DNA of 64,000 nt, from the NCBI RefSeq assembly GCF_900143015.1, contig NZ_FSRT01000002.1, positions 496,001 through 560,000 on the forward strand, written 5' to 3'. Below, one piece after another: positions 45,987 through 53,643 of this stretch; position 1 is the first letter of the stretch; each line of letters opens with the position of its first letter. This DNA is from Fibrobacter sp. UWB11 (GTDB lineage Bacteria > Fibrobacterota > Fibrobacteria > Fibrobacterales > Fibrobacteraceae). Made by a program: the position numbers and the translations under genes. The notes below the pieces were generated by a model. It did no database searches, was not told where the DNA came from, and was given only the letters and a program-made list of their open reading frames with translations.

Positions 45987-48377
45987 TCACTTAAACGCAA
46001 ATATAAATTTTACGCCATGACATTTATTGTCAATTTGTATGTCAACATTCATTTTTTTACAAATTTCCTGCACATGGTACAAGCCTAATCCTCCGCCATT
46101 CGTAGTAGAAAAGCGATAGTCAAAAACCTTTGGAAGAATTTCGTCAGAGATCCCGTGTCCATCGTCACTAAAGTTCAGCAAAACCGTTGAACCTTTTTCT
46201 TCCCATTGGATAGTAATGTTTTTTGCCTCCGCTTTTCGAGAGTTATCAAGCAGGCTATCCAGAACAACAATGAGATCAATCGGAGCAAATTGCAATTCAT
46301 GCGAAATGGTCGTTTCTGCTACTGAAATATTCATGTCCTCATTAGCCAACGAATACACGTTGTTCATATATTCGTTAACAAAAGCAACAATATCTTTTGT
46401 TATTTTTTTTGACATCAAGTCAAATTTTGCTTTGCTTACAAAATTGGAAAGTGTCGCAATTTTGGTATTCTCAAAAATAATTCGCTGAATAAACGATATT
46501 GATTTCTCTTTGTTGTCTGAATTTATCGCATCAATCGCTTTTAGTGCTAAAGCATGAATAAAACTAGATGTATGCGTTATGTGGTGTTGCAAAGAGGCTA
46601 GCTGCTTGACATCTTTATTAACATCCGAAGACAAGAATAGATTTTCCGAACGCATCCTTTTATTTTCGGATTCGGCCTTATTCTGCTTCGCCTCGGCTAT
46701 TTGGGCGTTATATTGCGCCTGGTCTCGTTCTTGGCTCGCCTTTTCCGCACGAAGATTCGCTTCCTCGGCTCTTTTTTCAGCATCTTCTTTTTGCTTCTGT
46801 AATTCAGCAATTTTTTTTCTGGCATCTTCTACAGATGCCATCAATTTGCCATCTTTTGTATTTTCTGCGATCCGTTCTAAATCGGTAATAACTTGAGGAT
46901 TGGCATTATCGAACAAATTCGGCTCTTCAAAAATGTTTGCCAAGTCCTTATTGTAGTATATGACATCGATATTTTCATCGCTAATTAGGGTCTTTACCAA
47001 CTGAACAAAGTCAATCTTACTCCCCAGACTAGAGTTGATTACATATTCTGCGGAATCTGAGTCCTTATCCTGACTTAATAAGGCCCTATTCCTTTCAACT
47101 TCGGCCTTATCTTTAAAATACTGTCTTCTTAAGAAGGCTTCGCCCCATAATACACCAGAAACATATCGCTCTAGTCGATGGTGGACCACATCGAACAACC
47201 TTAACAACTGAATGGTTGTCTCCGATTCAATTAGGCCACCATCGCGGCTAGAGACCTCTTTAAATTCGTCAATTTTGTCTGTCTGAATATCAACACGACC
47301 AAACAAATCACGAGTTCCAAGAAAACGATTATAACCCTGTTGAGCTCTATAATCGAGTTTCCAGCTATCATCTCCAGGATTACCAAAAGGAAGGATTCTA
47401 AAACCATTACGGAACAGAAAAACTGATCCATATTTAACGGGCTGGATGCCCATTTCTTCTGTGAAATTCTTCTTTGCCGCTCTGTTGAGAAAATAGAGAC
47501 TTATTTTTACAGCCTTAAGTTTGTCGAAAGTATTCTTTTCCTTGATCTGATAAATTTTCGTATCACGGTCAATCAAAAGAGTTTCGATACTATCGGCATT
47601 TAATGAAACATCAATCTTTGTGGTCTTTAATCCGATAACTTTGGCAATACTATTTTTTAGTACGCCATTGACTATATCACGATCGTGTGCGTTCTTCTTT
47701 ATTTCTTCGGCATCTTGCTTCTTTTCGTTTTCGCAAACGATTTCGATAGAAAAACTAGAAGTATCGGATAGCGGATTAATTAATTTTTCAAGTGAACGTT
47801 TTAATTCAAGAATCTTGGGGCGATCCCAATTTTCTCGAAGTCCACTTATCTCCAAAATAGTTCCCGTATTTTTTCTCTCTGGGAACGATACTTTTTCATC
47901 TAAAGAATCGTGTTCTACATTGATGTCAATAAATTCTTTTTTTTGGTCTTTCTCAAAATCCTTCCAATGTACAATTAGCCGTTCAGTTTGTTTTGACTCT
48001 TTCTTTTTTGTGGTTAATTGGAGATTTTCTCCCAACCTATCACACGAAAAACGACCTACGCCTTTTGCACCAGCATAATGCCTGCCAATTTTATCGCGAT
48101 AAGACTGCTGTTTTTCATCTTCTGCATCTTCCGAGCCGTCTTTCTTTGCGGAATAAGCCAAAAAAAGCCACTTGTTTTTCAAGTCATCAAAAGTCATTCC
48201 CTTACCATTATCGGCAATCGTAATCTTATCGGATTCAAATATTATGACAACTTTTGAAGCGAACGCATCATAGGAATTTTTGACAAGTTCAAAAACCGCA
48301 ATGTTATCATTGCGAATCAAATCTTTACCGACTAAATCCTTGATGGCTGAACTGACTTTAAATTGGACTTTATCCAT
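45987..48377 (-). CDS. Double-GHKL ATPase: MutL/MORC-like domain fused to histidine-kinase-like domain
   Basis: This 796-residue protein has two Bergerat ATP sites. The N-terminal one resembles Hsp90/MutL/MORC: FELVKNSYDA (29-38), ADNGKGM (55-61) and GAKGVGRFSCDRLG (about 102-115). A middle domain leads to a long coiled coil (about 510-575, Glu/Lys/Ala/Gln heptads). Then a possible phospho-His helix, SLQHHITHTSSFIHAL, comes before a kinase-type ATP site: DSLLDNSRKAEA, SDDGHGIS, VFDYRFST and GGGLGLYHVQEI. Its start overlaps methyltransferase 3 by 8 bp, and the receiver gene follows 10 bp downstream. It looks like a cytoplasmic DNA-engaged sensor kinase. Confidence 0.82.
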   Translation of the reverse strand: MDKVQFKVSSAIKDLVGKDLIRNDNIAVFELVKNSYDAFASKVVIIFESDKITIADNGKGMTFDDLKNKWLFLAYSAKKDGSEDAEDEKQQSYRDKIGRHYAGAKGVGRFSCDRLGENLQLTTKKKESKQTERLIVHWKDFEKDQKKEFIDINVEHDSLDEKVSFPERKNTGTILEISGLRENWDRPKILELKRSLEKLINPLSDTSSFSIEIVCENEKKQDAEEIKKNAHDRDIVNGVLKNSIAKVIGLKTTKIDVSLNADSIETLLIDRDTKIYQIKEKNTFDKLKAVKISLYFLNRAAKKNFTEEMGIQPVKYGSVFLFRNGFRILPFGNPGDDSWKLDYRAQQGYNRFLGTRDLFGRVDIQTDKIDEFKEVSSRDGGLIESETTIQLLRLFDVVHHRLERYVSGVLWGEAFLRRQYFKDKAEVERNRALLSQDKDSDSAEYVINSSLGSKIDFVQLVKTLISDENIDVIYYNKDLANIFEEPNLFDNANPQVITDLERIAENTKDGKLMASVEDARKKIAELQKQKEDAEKRAEEANLRAEKASQERDQAQYNAQIAEAKQNKAESENKRMRSENLFLSSDVNKDVKQLASLQHHITHTSSFIHALALKAIDAINSDNKEKSISFIQRIIFENTKIATLSNFVSKAKFDLMSKKITKDIVAFVNEYMNNVYSLANEDMNISVAETTISHELQFAPIDLIVVLDSLLDNSRKAEAKNITIQWEEKGSTVLLNFSDDGHGISDEILPKVFDYRFSTTNGGGLGLYHVQEICKKMNVDIQIDNKCHGVKFIFAFK

Positions 48378-49560
48378 TCATCACCTCCATCAAGGCTCTT
48401 CCCACCTGTTCTGCAAACAATGGCGGCACCGCGTTTCCGACTTGTGTATATCGAGGAACTTCTTTTTTCCTTAACTTTCCGCCCGAAGTATATTTTCCCT
48501 TAAATTCAAACCAATCGGGGAAACTTTGAATTCGAGCCTGCTCGCGCACTGTAAGAATTCGCGGTTCTTCGTAATGAACGAGTTCATCTGGAATTGACGT
48601 TATTGTCGGTGCTTGAGAATTCGCATCAAGGACTGTAACACCACGCCTTTTCAGATTTTCTATTAAGCCATCTTTGGGCGTTATTCGCTTGCCTTTGGGG
48701 GCATTCTGCAACAAATCGTTGTGCAATTTTATCACTGCGGCAGAATGATTGACAAAACGATGACTGTCAACGGCACCCTGATGATTCCGAAGTCCTTGAC
48801 GCATCAGCCTTTGATAACCTGAATCGGCTCGACCATAGAACCCGGCTTGGAACCGTTTGGTATCGGGAGACTGGCATGTGCCGTTCGCTTCTTCCAAATC
48901 GCCAATAGCATCTCGAATAGTTGTAGATTGTCTGATTCCTTTTTCTCGGCAGAAATTATTTTTGTTGCCCTCCAAATGAGCAAATACTTCGGATGGGTCA
49001 GAATTCCGCATAGCAACAAGGATAAACCTACGCCGTTTTTGAGGAACACCGTATTGGGAGACATCAATAACTTTGGAATCCGTACGATAACCAAGTTCTT
49101 CAAGCTTCTTTATGACATAAGACGAATATTGGGATATTCGTCCCTTTTGGCTTTGAAAATGAACGGTAAAGCCATGTACATTTTCGAATATGAGCGCCCT
49201 GGGCTTGACTAACTCGACAAACCTTATATACTGTTTAACAAGCTTGTTACGCGAATCGCTCAGATCCCTTTTTCCAGCAAGTGAGAATCCCTGACAAGGC
49301 GGGCCCCCTGCTACCAAATCCACCTGGCCTTCCAGCTCACGAAGTTTATCTTCGTTTTCATCCAAAAATTTTTTGATATCATGTTCTTTCACATCCAACC
49401 AATCGGGCCACTGGAAATGATGACCATGATCAATCAAATTATACTTCAATGTAGAGAACGCATCTTTATTTTTTTCAATAGCGAATATGCCTTGCCAACC
49501 GGCATTTTGCAAACCAACGGACAAGCCGCCGCACCCTGCGAATATGTCGATATAGCGCAT
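48370..49560 (-). CDS. DNA cytosine-5 methyltransferase (copy 3, first in operon)
   Basis: This 396-residue enzyme has motif I FAGCGGLSVGLQNAGW (about 6-21), IV GGPPCQGFSLAGKRD (catalytic Cys about 88), VI ENVHGF, VIII QYGVPQKRRRFILVA, and X TQVGNAVPPLFAEQVG. It is the first gene of the operon, with GGAGG 7 nt before the ATG. Putting modification first protects host DNA before the nuclease subunits appear. It probably modifies a site read by this system, but may pair with the GHKL protein instead of the LlaJI-like nuclease. Confidence 0.94.
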   Translation of the reverse strand: MRYIDIFAGCGGLSVGLQNAGWQGIFAIEKNKDAFSTLKYNLIDHGHHFQWPDWLDVKEHDIKKFLDENEDKLRELEGQVDLVAGGPPCQGFSLAGKRDLSDSRNKLVKQYIRFVELVKPRALIFENVHGFTVHFQSQKGRISQYSSYVIKKLEELGYRTDSKVIDVSQYGVPQKRRRFILVAMRNSDPSEVFAHLEGNKNNFCREKGIRQSTTIRDAIGDLEEANGTCQSPDTKRFQAGFYGRADSGYQRLMRQGLRNHQGAVDSHRFVNHSAAVIKLHNDLLQNAPKGKRITPKDGLIENLKRRGVTVLDANSQAPTITSIPDELVHYEEPRILTVREQARIQSFPDWFEFKGKYTSGGKLRKKEVPRYTQVGNAVPPLFAEQVGRALMEVMNG

Positions 49561-49779
49561 TTATGCCTCCATGCCTTTCACGAGGTTGCCAGGCCTTTTG
49601 GCCTTGTTGTCAAGAAATGTTGAATGCATACAATATCTCAAGTTTAATATACATATTTTCACCATTTAGGTAAATAGGAACATCTTTTTTCACTTACGTA
49701 GAGCCGGGGCGTTGCGGGGCCGGCGTATGAGGCCCCGCAGAGGGGGTGGTGAGCAACGGAGTGCGAGCCAGGGGGATTC
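49561..49779. other. Upstream region of the restriction operon plus GC-rich repeat
   Basis: 49561-49690 is the operon leader on the minus strand, with GGAGG next to the start and a small AGGCC-TTTT-GGCCT hairpin. TTGACA is present in the minus-strand leader, but I could not pair it with a clear -10. 49700-49779 is GC-rich, with GGGGCGTTGCGGGG, which recurs at 51705-51720. No gene is visible. Confidence 0.4.
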
Positions 49780-50062
49780 TTCCCCCACCAAGTAAAAAGG
49801 CGGCGTCATTCTTCCATCAGTACCGCGATGTCGTCCTTGTCGAGGTCGGTGCCGAAGGCTTGCCGGTAGCTCGATTCCAGCGCCTCTCCGGGGGTGCAGT
49901 TTTCCCTGAACAGGACCATGCCGCTGTCCAGGCATTCCATGTCCAGCTCGCCGTCGATGTCGATGCTTTCCGGCCGGAACGTGGACCATAGGCAATAGTC
50001 GGTGAACCCTTCCCGAATGTCTTCTTCGAGCAGGTTGTCGCCCGTGCCCGCCTGGACTTTCA
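49780..50062. repeat. 280-bp direct repeat, copy A
   Basis: Near-identical (about 95% by eye) to 51802-52084 in the same orientation. It covers the C-terminal 80 codons of a small gene and the sequence just beyond its stop. Confidence 0.85.
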
Positions 50063-50123
50063 GGAACGCCTTTGCGCTCTTGACCCATGCGAGTATCGCG
50101 CCGCCGAACGTGTCGTTTTCCAT
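49806..50123 (-). CDS. Hypothetical protein, 105 aa (paralogue A)
   Basis: The protein begins MENDTFGGAILAWVKSAKAF and is acidic, with LLEEDIREGFTDYCLWSTF and DKDDIAVLMEE at the end. It is soluble and of unknown family. It shares about 80 C-terminal residues almost unchanged with the 103-residue protein at 51829-52140, while the first 20 differ. This shows a recent segmental duplication or gene conversion. Base composition is more GC-rich than the restriction operon next to it. Confidence 0.7.
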   Translation of the reverse strand: MENDTFGGAILAWVKSAKAFLKVQAGTGDNLLEEDIREGFTDYCLWSTFRPESIDIDGELDMECLDSGMVLFRENCTPGEALESSYRQAFGTDLDKDDIAVLMEE

Positions 50124-50323
50124 AGAGCCTCCGCCCCGAAAGATAGATAATGCTAGTGACAGAAAATGACTTGTTAATTATGGCGATTTCGCCACAATTG
50201 ATTTTCGAGAAATCTCTTGACAGGGCCCGTGCAAGGATGTATATTTAGTGAACAAATGTTCTAGTGCTCAAAATTTCAAAAAGAGTTGCGGTTTTACGCT
50301 TGTCCGCAGCGAAGGAGTGAAAA

Positions 50324-51121
50324 ATGAAGATAAAGGTAATGGACGCCGAGATTTCGGTGCAGAGAATCGGGAACGAGGATTACATCTCGCTAACAGATAT
50401 GGCTCGTAGCCAAATGCAGGAACACATTATTTTCAAATGGCTTAGCACCAAAAGTACAATCGAATATTTAGGTGAGTGGGAGTCCCTCTACAATCCAGAT
50501 TTTAATTATACCGAATTCGGTACAATTAAAAATATGGCAGGAAGCAACAATTTCGTCCTTTCGACAAAACAATGGATACTTTCCACTAATGCCCTTGGCA
50601 TAGTGGCAAAAACAGGCCGATATGGAGGAACATTCGCCCATAGGGATATCGCCTATCATTTCGGAATGTGGATTAGCCCACGATTTCACCTACTTCTCAT
50701 TCACGAATACCAGCGTCTCAAGGCTGCAGAACAGGCTCAATTGGGCTGGTCCGTGCGGCGAGAACTGTCAAAAATCAACTACCATATCCATACGGACGCA
50801 ATCAAGCAAAACTTGATTCCCGCGACGCTTTCGAAGCAGCAGATGAGCATGGTTTATGCAAGCGAGGCAGACGTTTTGAATGTCGCCCTGTTTGGCTTTA
50901 CCGCGAAGGAATGGCGCGATGCCCATGCCGACTTGCAGGGGAATGTCCGCGACTATGCGACGGTGAACCAGCTGATTTGCCTTTCGAATATGGAATCGCT
51001 GAATTCCGTATTGATTAAGGAGGGGCTGCCGCAACCCGAACGCCTGCAAAAGCTGAACCAGATAGCCATTTCTCAGATGACTGTGCTGGAATCGATTGGG
51101 GAAAACAAGTTGTTGAAATAA
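50324..51121 (+). CDS. KilA-N domain protein
   Basis: This 265-residue protein begins MKIKVMDAEISVQRIGNEDY followed by ISLTDMARSQ, the entry strand and helix of KilA-N. It continues FKWLSTKSTIEYLGEWE and, near residue 95-125, TGRYGGTFAHRDIAYHFGMWISPRFHL, the conserved G-G-T-x-A-H-x-D-I-A/F region. KilA-N is a DNA-binding domain of phages and large DNA viruses. The C-terminal part (about 140-265) is helical and resembles the extension of bacterial chromosomal KilA-N proteins. AAGGAG lies 6 nt before the ATG. It is flanked by the two 280-bp direct repeats. Confidence 0.85.
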   Translation: MKIKVMDAEISVQRIGNEDYISLTDMARSQMQEHIIFKWLSTKSTIEYLGEWESLYNPDFNYTEFGTIKNMAGSNNFVLSTKQWILSTNALGIVAKTGRYGGTFAHRDIAYHFGMWISPRFHLLLIHEYQRLKAAEQAQLGWSVRRELSKINYHIHTDAIKQNLIPATLSKQQMSMVYASEADVLNVALFGFTAKEWRDAHADLQGNVRDYATVNQLICLSNMESLNSVLIKEGLPQPERLQKLNQIAISQMTVLESIGENKLLK

Positions 51122-51184
51122 GTTGTCTCGGGATTCTTTTGTATGGTCGCCGCAGATTTACCCCAGTGTGGTCCACATTACGCT

Positions 51185-51640
51185 TCACGTCATTTCTGAC
51201 ATGTGTCGTACGCCGAGGCCGCCCGGAGATTCTATCCACTCGGATTCCGGCCAGAGTTTGAATTTCAGTACGGACACGCCCAAGAAACCATTGTAAGTGG
51301 CAACATCCCCCGTCAGAATTTCGCCGATTATCATGCCGCATCCGTTTGTCTTGCCGAACAGCTTTTCGGCCTTGGCGCAGTTTTTCTTGAGTTTTGCGAG
51401 CGCGGTTTCGCGGTCTTTTGCGGTTGCTTTCTTCAGGAATTTGCTCCACAGTTTTTCCCACTTGGCGATGTCGTTTTGCAGGTCGTCTTCATGCGCGCGG
51501 GATTTGGAGACTGCGACAGCGAGGCGCTTGTTCGCAAACATTTTTGCGTTTGTCCGCCATTCAAATGTCTTTACGCCGGTAAGCACCAGCTGGGCGTATG
51601 GCGAGCGGATGACGAAGTAGTGTGACGGTTTACCTTGCAT
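51185..51640 (-). CDS. ASCH (PUA-like) domain protein
   Basis: This 151-residue protein has an ASCH-type beginning, HYFVIRSPYAQLVLTGVKTFEWRT (read as YFVIRSPYAQLVLTGVK and TFEWRT). It continues with the strand MIIGEILTGDVATYNG and an acidic-aromatic end. ASCH domains bind RNA or modified nucleotides. A Lys-rich helical insert (about 50-95) separates the strands. It lies convergent with the KilA-N gene inside the repeat-bracketed cassette. Confidence 0.75.
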   Translation of the reverse strand: MQGKPSHYFVIRSPYAQLVLTGVKTFEWRTNAKMFANKRLAVAVSKSRAHEDDLQNDIAKWEKLWSKFLKKATAKDRETALAKLKKNCAKAEKLFGKTNGCGMIIGEILTGDVATYNGFLGVSVLKFKLWPESEWIESPGGLGVRHMSEMT

Positions 51641-51801
51641 TTGGCGGGTCTCCGGAGAATGTTTGACTTTATTTAAAATACTCTAATGGCTGTCTGCGGT
51701 CAAGCGGGGCGTTGCGGGGTGTCCCCGCAGAGGGGGTGTCCGGAAGACCCGGCCCTTCGGCAGGCTCAGGGGCCTTAGCCGGGGCTGCAGGCAGGGGGAG
51801 G

Positions 51802-52084
51802 CTTCCCCCACCAAGTAAAAAGGCGGCGTCATTCTTCCATCAGTACCGCGATGTCGTCCTTGTCGAAGTCGGTGCCGAAGGCTTGCCGGTAGCTCGATTC
51901 CAGCGCCTCTCCGGGGGTGCAGTTTTCCCTGAACAGGGCCATGCCGCTGTCCAGGCATTCCATGTCAAGCACGCCGTCGGTGTCGATGCTTTCCGGCCGG
52001 AACGTGGACCATAGGCAATAGTCGGTGAACCCTTCCCGAATGTCTTCTTCGAGCAGGTTGTCGCCAGTCCCGCTTTGAACTTTC
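51802..52084. repeat. 280-bp direct repeat, copy B
   Basis: Same orientation and nearly the same sequence as 49780-50062. The two copies bracket 1.74 kb holding the KilA-N and ASCH genes. Confidence 0.85.
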
Positions 52085-52140
52085 AGAAATACTTTCTCAT
52101 CTTTCAGCCAAGCGAGTAAAGCGTTGAACATCAAATACAA
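51829..52140 (-). CDS. Hypothetical protein, 103 aa (paralogue B)
   Basis: The N-terminus MYLMFNALLAWLKDEKVF differs from paralogue A, but from LKVQSGTGDNLLEEDIREGF onward only a few residues differ. ATG is preceded by AAGGAGA. It is acidic, soluble and of unknown function. The sharp switch from unlike to near-identical sequence marks the edge of the duplicated or converted tract. Confidence 0.7.
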   Translation of the reverse strand: MYLMFNALLAWLKDEKVFLKVQSGTGDNLLEEDIREGFTDYCLWSTFRPESIDTDGVLDMECLDSGMALFRENCTPGEALESSYRQAFGTDFDKDDIAVLMEE

Positions 52141-52211
52141 TCTCCTTTTTGCATATTGATTTTCAAATCACCAATTCAGCCATCAGTGGACTTAATTTGT
52201 AACAATCATAA

Positions 52212-52234
52212 ATCGGTAGCAGTTGGCTGCCGAT
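52212..52234. repeat. Short hairpin of the YhcG-associated type
   Basis: ATCGGTAGCA-GTT-GGCTGCCGAT forms a 9-bp stem with one G-U pair and one closing mismatch. It closely resembles the hairpin inside the intact yhcG gene at 54038-54060. Confidence 0.6.
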
Positions 52235-52286
52235 AAAACGAAAATGCGAAAACAGCAACAACCCGTTAGAGAATTTTTAATCTTGA

Positions 52287-53072
52287 TTAATTTAACGGCT
52301 CTATCGGAACATCCCACAGAATCGTTTCTTCATGCTTTTCAGAGGCCTTCTTTAAATACACTTTTACGGGAGGCAAATTCGACTTCGAAACATTAAATAC
52401 ACACCATCTGTCAAAATAATCTATCAGGCCACCATTTTTTTTATAAAAAATATCGAGCGGAAAATCTTTTTTACTCAACGTAGTCAAAACATTCTCTAAA
52501 TCAAGTCCACTAGAATCAAGCATTTCTTTAAAATCAAGATCTTCTTTCGGATATTCATATAAGACTTCTTTCAAATAAGCCATCTCCATCTCATAACGAA
52601 CACATAAGTCTGTATCATCTTTTCCGAGTATGTCAGGGCGCGATTCAGGATTATCCCTAAAATAATTCATACGCGCAAGCGCATAGGCCAATGGTATTTT
52701 CTGCTTTAGCAAATCAGGCTTTATGTAATACCAGTGATTATCAGAGTCAAATAAATAGCAGTAGTCGGTAAACATCACTTTCGGATTAATATCTTTTTCA
52801 CTTCGGCATATTTCATGCGGACAATAGTCACGCCAAACCCTTGTGCAAAAAGTTCTTGTATTACGATCCATTATAGCGGAATTATGTTCTGTACCAGGTG
52901 CACCAAGGACTTCCAATTGGCCAAGAGAAAACAATTTTTCCACTTTTTCCGGTGTATCGTAGTACTTTTGCAAAACAAAGCCGGCATATTCTAAATAACC
53001 GTCATTGATAACACTGCCGAACTGAATTACATCAGGTGAAACTCGACGTGCAATAACAGCATGTGTGCCCAT
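52287..53072 (-). CDS. Hypothetical protein, 261 aa
   Basis: The start at 53072 (MGTHAVIARRV) is chosen because AAGGAG lies 7 nt upstream; the earlier ATG has no such site. The N-terminal domain (about 1-60: MGTHAVIARR, then FGSVINDGYLEYAGFVLQKYY) resembles small phage or plasmid proteins that begin MGT and describe a beta-rich fold. The middle is Cys/aromatic-rich (CTRVWRDYCPHEICRSEKD), and the end is acidic-helical with IDYFDRWCVF. No family is recognised with confidence. It is AT-rich, and hairpins flank it on both sides. Confidence 0.6.
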   Translation of the reverse strand: MGTHAVIARRVSPDVIQFGSVINDGYLEYAGFVLQKYYDTPEKVEKLFSLGQLEVLGAPGTEHNSAIMDRNTRTFCTRVWRDYCPHEICRSEKDINPKVMFTDYCYLFDSDNHWYYIKPDLLKQKIPLAYALARMNYFRDNPESRPDILGKDDTDLCVRYEMEMAYLKEVLYEYPKEDLDFKEMLDSSGLDLENVLTTLSKKDFPLDIFYKKNGGLIDYFDRWCVFNVSKSNLPPVKVYLKKASEKHEETILWDVPIEPLN

Positions 53073-53643
53073 AATAACTCCTTGATTGTTCATTTAACTG
53101 ACAATACATGAAACTACATCCATCAAACAAGCCCCGTCAAGGGGTCGCTTTGTTGCCTAAATTTTCTATAAAACCTTCAAACAAGCACGAAATTCTGCAA
53201 CGACCTGTTGCAGAATTCAAAAAAAATGCACCAAGCTGGTGCAGAATTAGACTAGCCTAAAAGAAAATTTTGCCGTCATTGCAGCCCCTTGATTCCGTCA
53301 AAGCGTTTATTTATATTGTTATCGTAATTCGATAATCCTCGCGACAGTCGACATAGACCTCTTGGTCCGTACGTGCATTCGCGGTGAGGCCCATCAACCT
53401 TCTTGTTGATGCTGTTGGATAGCTGGTAGGAACACGACCTACTCGAGAGCGTCCGCCAAACGGGCGCCAAGTAACGCCGGGGAAAACCCCCGCCAACAGT
53501 ACCGCAAGAGCATCCCATTTTCAGCGCAACGCGCTGGAAATCCCCCACACAAAAGCAACCAGTTGTCGCAAAATCTGCGACAACTAACAACGCGCATTTT
53601 TTGCGTGTTGTTTGCACCACATTTCACAAAAAAGGATATCAAA
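53073..53643. other. Palindrome-flanked GC-rich block upstream of yhcG (possible structured RNA or mini-element)
   Basis: The gap holds a run of strong hairpins. They are AATTCTGCAAC-GACCT-GTTGCAGAATT (53191-53217), TGCACCA-AGC-TGGTGCA (53227-53243), ATTTTCAGCGC-AAC-GCGCTGGAAAT (53517-53541), AGTTGTCGCA-AAATC-TGCGACAACT (53561-53585) and an 11-bp stem at 53586-53612. Between them lies a GC-rich block (about 53276-53515) with open minus-strand frames of 61 and 114 codons in different phases. Neither has a recognisable domain or a good ribosome site. CATCAAC-CTTCTT-GTTGATG inside the block adds another stem. I cannot decide between RNA, small gene and insertion. Confidence 0.5.
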
